A DNA stretch of 15,855 nucleotides from Peptococcaceae bacterium (GTDB lineage Bacteria; Bacillota; DSM-521; Neomoorellales; Neomoorellaceae). Positions 1-6,274 of the stretch are shown here, in pieces; the first letter of the stretch is position 1, and each line of letters starts with the position of its first letter. Position numbers and translations under genes: made by a program. The notes below the pieces were generated by a model. That model was not told where the DNA came from. It saw only the letters and a list, made by a program, of their open reading frames with translations, and searched no databases. The stretch lies in assembly GCA_003509545.1 (NCBI GenBank), contig DOLC01000013.1, positions 1 to 15,855 on the forward strand, written 5' to 3'.

Positions 1-48
1 ATCTCAAGCCCAAGCAGGCCTGCTCTGCAAAAAGTGGAGATAACTCAG
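1..48 (+). mobile_element. Right end of a MITE-like element (copy 1, cut by window edge)
   Basis: These 48 bases match the right end of the full element at 5156-5427 almost base for base, from the run CCCAAGCAGGCCTGCTCTGC to the terminal ATAACTCAG. The left part lies outside the window, so its length and its left target duplication cannot be seen. If it follows the pattern of the other copies, the right 9-bp target duplication would be 49-57 (GTTCCAGGG). It lies upstream of the MFS gene and has the same orientation as copy 2. Confidence 0.85.
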
Positions 49-194
49 GTTCCAGGGGCCCCCGAGGGCCGGGAAAAAATACCACAGGGGAGGCGGCGGA
101 CCTATAAGGCTTTCCCTCGCACCGGAGTCCCGGGGGATAGCAAAGGGAGGTCCGGACCAAAATAAAAGCAGTGAATCCAACGAGGTGATGTAGC
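49..194 (+). promoter_or_regulatory. Leader of the MFS gene with the ribosome binding site that sets its TTG start
   Basis: The stretch GAGGTGAT at 182-189 is a good Shine-Dalgarno sequence about 5-7 bases before the TTG at 195. It is too far (about 17-19 bases) from the ATG at 207, so TTG is preferred. A perfect 10-base palindrome, GGTCCGGACC, lies at 149-158 and could be an operator, but nothing else supports that. No convincing -35/-10 pair was found. Confidence 0.5.
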
Positions 195-1418
195 TTGCAG
201 GCTGCCATGCGGCTGCCCTTCGCCGTCCTCTGCGCCGTTCCCTTTATTATGGTCCTGGGCAACTCCATGCTGGTACCCCTTCTGCCCGCCATGAAGGAGG
301 CCATGGGGGTAAGCCTCTTTCAAGTTAGCCTTTTCATCACCGCCTTTTCCCTCCCGGCCGGTTTCGTCATCCCCTTCGCAGGTTTTCTGTCCGACCGGTT
401 CGGGCGCCGGGTAATCATGTCCCCCGCCCTTGTCCTTTACGGGACCGGCGGCCTCCTGGCCGGCCTGGCCGCCACTTTCCTCCCCCAGCCCTACTACTTC
501 ATCCTGGGCAGCCGGATACTCCAGGGCATAGGGGCGGGGGGAACCTATCAACTGGCCATGGCTCTGGTGGGAGACATTTTTCAAAGCAAGGAACGCGCTA
601 AAGCCCTGGGCACCCTGGAAGCCTCCAACGGCTTGGGCAAAGTCGTCAGCCCCATAGCCGGCTCCCTCCTGGGCCTTGCGGCCTGGTTCGCCCCCTTCTA
701 CGCCTACGGCCTCCTGGCCATCCCCATCGGGATAGCCGTCTGGCTGGTGGTGCGGGAGCCCCTGGAAGCTAGAGAAAAGACCCAGAGCCCGGCAGCTTAT
801 CTGGCCAGCCTTAAAGGGATCTTCCGGGAAAAGGGCCTGGGCCTACTGGCCTGTTTTCTGGCCGGGATGGCAGTGCTTTTTATTTTATTCGGGGTTTTGA
901 GCCTGGTGGCGGATGCCCTAGAAGCTACTTACAACTTTCGCGGTTTAACGGTGGGCCTGCTCATCGCCATCCCGGTAGGGGTCATGGCCCTATGCTCCTA
1001 TCTTTCGGGTATTTATCTACAGAAAAAGGGAGGATACCTTCTCAAAGCAACCGCCCTAACCGGGCTGGCCCTGGTAGCAGCCTCCCTACTTATTATGGCC
1101 TTTCGGCCCTCAATCTATATTCTCTTCGTGGCCCTCGCCCTCTTGGGCCTGGGTACCGGAGCCGTACTGCCGGCGGTAAACACCCTCATCACCAGCGCGG
1201 CTTCCGCCTCTGAACGCGGAGGCATTACCTGCCTCTACGGCTCCATGCGCTTCTTCGGCGTGGCCCTGGGACCGCCGGCCTTCGGCACAGCGGTGCAGTG
1301 GGGTGCCCCCGCCCTGTACGGTTTGGCCGCCGGCCTGGTGGTGGCCATCGCCCTGTTGGGCGCTTTTTCCGTCCGGGTCCAGAAAATGCTGCCCCCCGAG
1401 CTCCTAGCCCGAAAATAA
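195..1418 (+). CDS. MFS transporter, DHA1-type drug/metabolite exporter
   Basis: This 407-residue protein is strongly hydrophobic, with about twelve predicted membrane segments, the usual size of a 12-helix major facilitator. The loop between helices 2 and 3 carries the family motif A (GFLSDRFGRR, residues 63-72). A glycine-rich helix follows at about 111-130 (GIGAGGTYQLAMALVGD), and an SPIAGSLLG segment near 152 fits the antiporter motif C region of drug:proton exporters. These point to proton-driven export from the cytoplasm, but the substrate cannot be read from the sequence. The TTG start is chosen from the ribosome binding site. It is the only plus-strand gene on the left half of the window and converges with phoU. 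An antibiotic or metabolite exporter is the most likely role; an importer is possible. Confidence 0.85.
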   Translation: MQAAMRLPFAVLCAVPFIMVLGNSMLVPLLPAMKEAMGVSLFQVSLFITAFSLPAGFVIPFAGFLSDRFGRRVIMSPALVLYGTGGLLAGLAATFLPQPYYFILGSRILQGIGAGGTYQLAMALVGDIFQSKERAKALGTLEASNGLGKVVSPIAGSLLGLAAWFAPFYAYGLLAIPIGIAVWLVVREPLEAREKTQSPAAYLASLKGIFREKGLGLLACFLAGMAVLFILFGVLSLVADALEATYNFRGLTVGLLIAIPVGVMALCSYLSGIYLQKKGGYLLKATALTGLALVAASLLIMAFRPSIYILFVALALLGLGTGAVLPAVNTLITSAASASERGGITCLYGSMRFFGVALGPPAFGTAVQWGAPALYGLAAGLVVAIALLGAFSVRVQKMLPPELLARK

Positions 1419-1428
1419 CTTCTCTCCG

Positions 1429-1512
1429 GGCCGGCATTGTTTTTGTGTGCATGCCAGCTCGTTGTTTTCATCCTTCTGTCGGTACCGCACCGGCGGCATG
1501 GATGTCTGCCCG
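1429..1512. repeat. Intergenic repeat, copy A, between the 3' ends of the MFS gene and phoU
   Basis: This stretch aligns with 2335-2407 at roughly three quarters identity by eye. Both start with GCCGGCATTGTTTT, continue to (C/T)ATGCC, then a CTTCT run and a GGTRCCGC block. The hairpin that is perfect in copy B is degraded here (GGCAT...ATGCC with an imperfect base). The last 31 bases (1482-1512) also match 12804-12833. It occupies nearly all of the gap between two converging genes, so it may act as a bidirectional terminator or be a REP-like repeat. Confidence 0.6.
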
Positions 1513-1526
1513 TAACCTTGGCCCGC

Positions 1527-2240
1527 CTAATCGTTTAACTCCTTGCGCTCTCCCGTTTCCAGGTAAATGGCCTCCTCGGCAATGTTAGTGGCGTGGTCGG
1601 CAATGCGCTCCAGGTAGCGGCTTACAAACAGGAGATAGGTGGCCTGGCCGATGGTCTTGGGGTCCTCCATCATAAAGACCAGGAGTTCCCGGAAGATCTG
1701 GTTGTGCAGGTGGTCCACCTGGTCGTCTTCCTGGGCCACGGCGTAGGCCAGGTCCACATCCCCGTGGACGTAGGCGTCCAGGGATCGTTTCACCATGCCC
1801 TGGGCCAGCTCCGCCATGCGGGGAATATCGATCAAGGGCTTGATGAGGGGCTGGCCGGTGTCGATAATCCGCTTGGCCACCCGGGCGATGTCCACCGAGT
1901 AGTCCGCAATCCGCTCCAAATCGGTAATAATTTTGAACCCCGCGGCAATTTTGCGCAGGTCCTTGGCCATGGGCTGCTGGGTGGCGATGAGTTTCAGACA
2001 CTGGTTCTCGATCTGGAGTTCCAGGTCATCCACCACTTTGTCACCCTCGATGACCTCGTCGGCTATTTTGGCATCCAGCTTGGCCAGACTCTCCACCGCC
2101 TTAGCTATTACCTGCTCTACAATGCTGCCCATGCGCAAAATCTCCTGCTGGAGATACTCCAGGGACTGGTGAAAGCCCTGCCGGGTAAAGCCTGCCATAG
2201 ACGGTTCGCCCCCTATATCTCCATACTTATTGGTATTCAT
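1527..2240 (-). CDS. phoU: PhoU, phosphate uptake/signalling regulator
   Basis: PhoU is a cytoplasmic helical protein that links the Pst phosphate importer to the PhoR sensor kinase and restrains phosphate uptake. The 237-residue product has two tandem three-helix PhoU repeats. Each carries the metal-cluster motif E-x3-D-x3-D/N: LERIADYSVDIA with E109, D113, D117, and LERIADHATNIA with E211, D215, N219. Length and architecture are normal. The chosen ATG at 2240 follows GGGAGGGGGTG at good spacing. An internal ATG at 2198 has a weaker site (AGGGGGCG) and would remove 14 residues that are not part of the fold. The gene follows pstB on the same strand after a 172-base gap holding repeat copy B, and probably shares the Pho box promoter of pstB. 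Confidence 0.95.
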   Translation of the reverse strand: MNTNKYGDIGGEPSMAGFTRQGFHQSLEYLQQEILRMGSIVEQVIAKAVESLAKLDAKIADEVIEGDKVVDDLELQIENQCLKLIATQQPMAKDLRKIAAGFKIITDLERIADYSVDIARVAKRIIDTGQPLIKPLIDIPRMAELAQGMVKRSLDAYVHGDVDLAYAVAQEDDQVDHLHNQIFRELLVFMMEDPKTIGQATYLLFVSRYLERIADHATNIAEEAIYLETGERKELND

Positions 2241-2334
2241 TATATTTCACCCCCTCCCGGTTGTCACCTTCCAGTTTTTATGAATATTGTATACTTTGTC
2301 TACATCTATCTACCCGGAAAAAAGCTTTTCACCA

Positions 2335-2407
2335 GGCCGGCATTGTTTTGGTTTGTATGCCGGCCCACTATTTTCCTTCTTCCGCCGGTGCCGCGCAGGC
2401 GGGATAA
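2335..2407. repeat. Intergenic repeat, copy B, with perfect 9-bp hairpin, between pstB and phoU
   Basis: The arms GGCCGGCAT (2335-2343) and ATGCCGGCC (2357-2365) are perfect inverted repeats around a 13-base A/T-biased loop. The rest resembles copy A at 1429-1512. On the minus strand the hairpin follows the pstB stop by about 50 bases and is followed by AAAAGCTTTTTT. It could act as a partial terminator or an RNA-processing/stability hairpin that uncouples pstB from phoU. Because a diverged copy exists elsewhere, a dispersed REP-like repeat is the safer description. Confidence 0.6.
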
Positions 2408-2412
2408 AGGTG

Positions 2413-3171
2413 TTAGCCGAAACGGCCTGTGATATAATCCTCCGTCCGCTGGTCCCGCGGCCGGGTAAAGATGACCGCCGTCTCATCGCACTCCACTATC
2501 TCCCCGTGCAAGAAAAAGGCGGTGGTATCGGAAACCCGGGCGGCCTGCTGCATGTTATGGGTGACTATGACAATGGTGTACCGCTCCTTGAGGGACAGGA
2601 TCAGTTCCTCGATCTTCAGGGTGGAGACCGGGTCCAGGGCGGAAGACGGCTCATCCATGAGGATTACCTCCGGGTCCACCGCCAGGCACCGGGCAATGCA
2701 GAGCCGCTGCTGCTGCCCACCTGACAGACCGAGGGCCGACTGCTTCAAGCGGTCGGCCACTTCGTCCCACAGGGCCGCGGCCTTCAGGCTGCGCTCCACG
2801 ATGTCGTCAAGGTCCTTTTTCTTCTTCACGCCGTGGATGCGGGGGCCGTAGGCCACGTTGTCATAGATGGACATGGGGAAGGGGTTGGGCCGTTGAAAAA
2901 CCATGCCCACCCGTTTCCGCAGCCCGATGACGTCCACATCGGGATCGTAGATGTTCTTTTCGTCCAGCAAGACTTCCCCCGAAACGTGGGTGTCCTCTAT
3001 CAGATCGTTTAACCGGTTCAAGGTACGCAAGAAAGTGGATTTGCCGCACCCCGAGGGCCCGATCAACGCCGTGATATGGTGTTCCGGGATGGTGAGGCTA
3101 ACGTCTTTGAGGGTCCGGGTGCTGCCGTAATAAAAATTCAAATTCTTAACCCGTATTTTAGGCTTTCCCAT
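2413..3171 (-). CDS. pstB: PstB, ATPase of the phosphate ABC importer
   Basis: PstB is the cytoplasmic ATP-hydrolysing subunit of the PstSCAB high-affinity phosphate importer. All ABC motifs are present: Walker A GPSGCGKST (38-46), Q-loop Gln93 in VFQRPNPFP, signature LSGGQQQRL (149-157), Walker B ILMDEP (170-175) followed by SSALDP, and the switch histidine in VTHNMQQ (His205). VFQRPNPFPMSIYDN and the 252-residue length are typical of PstB rather than other ABC ATPases. The D-loop region reads SSALDP where many PstB proteins have TSALDP, a mild variation. The ATG at 3171 follows GGGAGG by 4-5 bases. Its partners pstS, pstC and pstA are not in this window, so only pstB and phoU are together here, under their own Pho box promoter. 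Confidence 0.96.
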   Translation of the reverse strand: MGKPKIRVKNLNFYYGSTRTLKDVSLTIPEHHITALIGPSGCGKSTFLRTLNRLNDLIEDTHVSGEVLLDEKNIYDPDVDVIGLRKRVGMVFQRPNPFPMSIYDNVAYGPRIHGVKKKKDLDDIVERSLKAAALWDEVADRLKQSALGLSGGQQQRLCIARCLAVDPEVILMDEPSSALDPVSTLKIEELILSLKERYTIVIVTHNMQQAARVSDTTAFFLHGEIVECDETAVIFTRPRDQRTEDYITGRFG

Positions 3172-3223
3172 GGCGCCTCCCGACTTTCTATACCCGCCTT
3201 CCGGCCCGAATATCCCTACCAGA

Positions 3224-3277
3224 ATTATAGACCGCGCCCATTAAGGCCGCGTTAGGCCGCGGTTAAGCCTGTGTTAA
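3224..3277 (-). promoter_or_regulatory. Pho box of four hexamers plus -10 element driving pstB-phoU
   Basis: Read on the minus strand from 3277, four hexamers TTAACA, TTAACC, CTAACG and TTAATG follow each other with exactly five bases between each (11-base period). Nine bases later comes a perfect -10 box TATAAT (3224-3229). Tandem TTHACA-like hexamers with an 11-base period are the known binding pattern of the phosphate-starvation regulator PhoP in Gram-positive bacteria. There is no separate good -35 box, as expected when PhoP activates. The array lies between the fhs terminator and pstB, so pstB-phoU should be induced by phosphate limitation independently of fhs. The leader would be about 45 bases. 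Confidence 0.85.
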
Positions 3278-3281
3278 AGGA

Positions 3282-3314
3282 AGCGGCGGCCGGGATCCCT
3301 TTTCGGCCGCCGCT
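3282..3314 (-). terminator. Terminator hairpin after fhs
   Basis: The arms AGCGGCGGCCG and CGGCCGCCGCT form a perfect 11-bp stem around an 11-base loop, starting 22 bases after the fhs stop. The following tract (TCCTTT on the minus strand) is short in T, so termination strength is uncertain. Its place between fhs and the Pho box fits a transcription boundary. Confidence 0.75.
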
Positions 3315-3336
3315 ACGGTATCGAAACCGGACGGGC

Positions 3337-5019
3337 CTAGAACAGGCCGGTGATCACACCGTCGGCATCGATGTCGATGTTGCAGGCTGCCGGGCGCTTG
3401 GGCAGTCCGGGCATGGTCATGATGGCGCCGGTGAGGGGCACTATGAAGCCCGCGCCCGCAGACAGGCGCACGTCCCGGACGGTTATGGAGAAGTTGCGCG
3501 GACGGCCCAGTTTGGTCATGTCGTCGGACAGGGAATACTGTGTCTTGGCCATAACCACCGGAAGGTTGCCGTAGCCCATGGCCGTGAAATTGGCAATGGC
3601 CTTTTCCGCCTCGGCGGTGTAGTTTACGTCGTCGGCACCGTAAATCTCGGTGGCTATCCGGTGGATCTTGTCTTTAATGGGCAGATCCAGCTCGTACAGG
3701 AAGCGGAAGTTGGACGGCTTAGTCTCGATGGTCTTCAAGACCTTCTGGGCCAGGTCTTTGCCGCCTTCGCCTCCCTTGGCCCACACCTCCGACAGGGCCA
3801 CCTCGGCCCCGGCCTTGGTGCAGAGATCGTAGAGGAGGTTGAGCTCCCGCTCGGTATCCGTCGGGAAGACATTGACGGCCACCACCGCCGGTACGCCGAA
3901 TTTGCCCACATTCTCAATATGCTTCTCCAGATTGGCAAAGCCGGCCTCCAGGGCCGCCAGGTTTTCCTGGGCCAGGTCGGATTTGGGAACTCCGCCATGC
4001 ACCTTGAGGGCCCGGACGGTGGCCACGATCACCGCCACATCGGGTTTTAACCCACCGTAGCGGCATTTCACATCGAAGAACTTCTCCGCCCCCAAGTCGG
4101 CGCCGAAACCCGCCTCGGTTACCACATAGTCGACCAGCTTGAGGGCCGTCTTAGTGGCCGTAATGCTGTTGCACCCGTGGGCTATGTTGGCAAAGGGGCC
4201 GCCGTGGATGAAGGCCGGGGTGTTTTCCAGGGTCTGTACCAGGTTGGGCTTGATGGCGTCTTTCATGAGCAGGGCCATGGCTCCCTGGGCTTCCAGATCG
4301 CCGGCCGTTACCGGCTTACCGTCGTAAGTATATCCCACTACTATGCGGCGAAAACGCTCCTTCAGATCCATCAGGTCCGTGGCCAGGCAGAGGCAGGCCA
4401 TGACCTCCGAGGCCACGGAAATATCGAAGCCAGTCTCCCGCGGCACGCCGTTGGCCTTGCCTCCCAGGCCGATAACGGTATACCGCAGGGCCCGGTCGTT
4501 AAGGTCGATAACCCGCCGCCAGGTGATGGTCCGCGGATCGAGGCCCAGCTCGTTGCCCTGCTGGAGGTGGTTGTCCACCATGGCCGCCAGGAGGTTGTGG
4601 GCGTAGGTCACCGCGTGGATGTCGCCGGTAAAGTGGAGGTTGATGTCTTCCATGGGCACCACCTGGGCATACCCGCCTCCGGCCGCGCCGCCCTTGATGC
4701 CGAAGCTGGGTCCCAGGGAGGGCTCCCGCAGGCAGACCATGACTTTCTTGCCCAGCCGGGCCAGGCCGTCGGTTAAGCCCACGCTGGTGGTGGTCTTGCC
4801 CTCACCCGCCGGCGTGGGGTTGATGGCGGTGACCAGGATCAACTTGCCGTCGGGCCTGTCCTGGAGCCGGCGGTACACGTTGAGGGAGATCTTGGCCTTG
4901 TACTTGCCGTACAGTTCCACCTCGTCTTCCTCAATACCCAACTCTCGGGCCAGTTCCATGACGGGCTTCATTTTAGCCCTCTGGGCGATCTCGATGTCCG
5001 TGGGGATGCGGTTGGACAA
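3337..5019 (-). CDS. fhs: Formate--tetrahydrofolate ligase (Fhs)
   Basis: The enzyme activates formate with ATP and joins it to tetrahydrofolate to give 10-formyl-THF, in the cytoplasm. In acetogens this is the entry step of the methyl branch of the Wood-Ljungdahl pathway; elsewhere it feeds purine and one-carbon metabolism. The sequence follows the Moorella thermoacetica enzyme closely along its length and ends identically (PAACNIDIDADGVITGLF). The P-loop PTPAGEGKTTT lies at residues 68-78. The reading frame stays open upstream to a TTG at 5118, but I choose the TTG at 5019. It gives 560 residues (Moorella 559), starts with SNRIPTDIEIAQ in register with that family, and has AGGAG upstream. 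The extra 33 residues have no family counterpart. A hairpin terminator follows, so it appears to be transcribed alone; its promoter was not identified with certainty. Confidence 0.96.
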   Translation of the reverse strand: MSNRIPTDIEIAQRAKMKPVMELARELGIEEDEVELYGKYKAKISLNVYRRLQDRPDGKLILVTAINPTPAGEGKTTTSVGLTDGLARLGKKVMVCLREPSLGPSFGIKGGAAGGGYAQVVPMEDINLHFTGDIHAVTYAHNLLAAMVDNHLQQGNELGLDPRTITWRRVIDLNDRALRYTVIGLGGKANGVPRETGFDISVASEVMACLCLATDLMDLKERFRRIVVGYTYDGKPVTAGDLEAQGAMALLMKDAIKPNLVQTLENTPAFIHGGPFANIAHGCNSITATKTALKLVDYVVTEAGFGADLGAEKFFDVKCRYGGLKPDVAVIVATVRALKVHGGVPKSDLAQENLAALEAGFANLEKHIENVGKFGVPAVVAVNVFPTDTERELNLLYDLCTKAGAEVALSEVWAKGGEGGKDLAQKVLKTIETKPSNFRFLYELDLPIKDKIHRIATEIYGADDVNYTAEAEKAIANFTAMGYGNLPVVMAKTQYSLSDDMTKLGRPRNFSITVRDVRLSAGAGFIVPLTGAIMTMPGLPKRPAACNIDIDADGVITGLF

Positions 5020-5155
5020 GTAGAGCACACTCCTTTCTGTGAAATTAGATGTATAAGCGCCCGTCCCCATAAAAGCATTATTTCTCCATCTTTTGATTTG
5101 TTCCTTCCCCCGGCTCAAACATCGGCAAAAAATTTGAAGTCAAGTTATAAGCTGC

Positions 5156-5427
5156 CTGAGTTATCCCCAGTCTTGATCCGGGCCTGCTTGGCTTTCGCTC
5201 GCAAAGGCCTCCCTCGCGGGCAGGACTTTTGCTTGGCTTAAAGGCTTAAGGCAGGCTTCCCGGCAAGATTTAAGCCTCCTGCCTCAGTTGCCGGCCGCAA
5301 GGATACATGGCCTCGGAGGCCTGCCTCCGCCTTTCGCCAAGCTTAAAGCCTGGGCTAGCCGCGAAGGCTTGTTCGCTCGCTACCAAGCCCAAGCAGGCCT
5401 GCTCTGCAAAAAGTGGGCATAACTCAG
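5156..5427 (+). mobile_element. MITE-like element, copy 2 (272 bp), with terminal inverted repeats and 9-bp target duplication
   Basis: The left end CTGAGTTATCCCCAG and the right end, whose reverse complement is CTGAGTTATGCCCA, form an imperfect terminal inverted repeat matching 16 of the first 19 bases. The element is bounded immediately by ATAAGCTGC (5147-5155) and ATAAGCTAC (5428-5436), a 9-bp target duplication with one mismatch. Further in, GGCCTGCTTGG near the left end and its complement CCAAGCAGGCC near the right end extend the inverted repeat. It holds no credible gene. The first bases resemble the IS10 end (CTGAGAGATCCCC, from memory), and IS10-type IS4-family elements make 9-bp duplications. 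This suggests a non-autonomous element moved in trans. It fills most of the gap between nadC and fhs. Confidence 0.88.
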
Positions 5428-5440
5428 ATAAGCTACAGCC

Positions 5441-6274
5441 CTAAACTAATTCCAGAGTGAAATCCAGGGCCGCGGGGCTGTGGGTTAAAGCCCCCACGGA
5501 GATGAAGTCGACACCCGTAGCGGCCACGCCGGCTACCGTTTCCAGGCTAATACCACCTGATGCCTCTACCAGGGCCCGGCCCCGGATCATGGCCACAGCT
5601 TCGGACATATCCTTAAGGGACATATTGTCCAGCATTATAAGGTCCACCCCGGCTTCCAGGGCCTCGGCCACCTGGTCCAGATTCTCCACCTCTACCTCGA
5701 TCTTGGCGGTGAGGGGCACCCGGCGCCGCACCTTCTCCACTGCCCGGCGGATGCCCCCGGCGGCCCGGAGGTGGTTATCCTTGAGTAGGACGGCATCCGC
5801 CAGGTTGAAGCGGTGGTTGGTGCCCCCACCTACCCGCACGGCATATTTGTCCAAACACCTCAGCCCCGGCGCCGTCTTGCGGGTGTCGCAGATCCGCGCC
5901 TTATAGGGCTTTACGCGCTCTACATAGCGCGCCGTTAAAGAAGCAATACCGGACAGGCGCTGGAGAAAATTAAGGGCAACCCTCTCCCCTCCCAAGATCC
6001 CCAGCAGGGGGCCTTCTACCAGGGCCACGGTCTGGCCCGGCACCACCCGGCTCCCTTCTTCCACCAGAGGGACGAGGCGGCACCCCGGCGGCGCCGCTTC
6101 GAAAACCACGGCCGCCACCGGCAGGCCGGCTACCACACCTTCCCGGCGGGCGATGATCTCCGCCCGGCCCAGGTCTTCCGGGCCGAAAAGGGCGGCGCTG
6201 GTCACGTCGCCGCCTCCTAAATCCTCCTCCAGGGCCCTGATGACTATATCTTTGACCGCCAGCATATTAAGCAT
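5441..6274 (-). CDS. nadC: NadC, nicotinate-nucleotide pyrophosphorylase (quinolinate phosphoribosyltransferase)
   Basis: NadC converts quinolinate and PRPP to nicotinate mononucleotide, CO2 and pyrophosphate, the last step of de novo pyridine-ring synthesis. The 277-residue product has the family motifs: EDLGGGDVTS (17-26), the substrate loop CDTRKTAPGLR (129-139), GGGTNHRFNLAD (149-160) with the His-Arg pair, LLKDNH (163-168), EVEVEN (193-198), LDNMS (215-219), EASGGI (237-242) and the phosphate-binding SVGALTHS (259-266). The ATG at 6274 is chosen over a GTG at 6283 because GGAGGAGGTGGAAAGT precedes it at good spacing. It overlaps the nadB stop by 8 bases, so translation is probably coupled. 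It is the last gene of nadA-nadB-nadC; four bases after the stop begins the target duplication of MITE copy 2. Confidence 0.96.
   Translation of the reverse strand: MLNMLAVKDIVIRALEEDLGGGDVTSAALFGPEDLGRAEIIARREGVVAGLPVAAVVFEAAPPGCRLVPLVEEGSRVVPGQTVALVEGPLLGILGGERVALNFLQRLSGIASLTARYVERVKPYKARICDTRKTAPGLRCLDKYAVRVGGGTNHRFNLADAVLLKDNHLRAAGGIRRAVEKVRRRVPLTAKIEVEVENLDQVAEALEAGVDLIMLDNMSLKDMSEAVAMIRGRALVEASGGISLETVAGVAATGVDFISVGALTHSPAALDFTLELV

Noticed and set aside
3271..4776. Plus-strand open frames of 259 and 199 codons opposite fhs
   Set aside because: They lie entirely antisense to a strongly conserved enzyme, are rich in Gly/His/Val from codon complement effects, and have no initiation signals.
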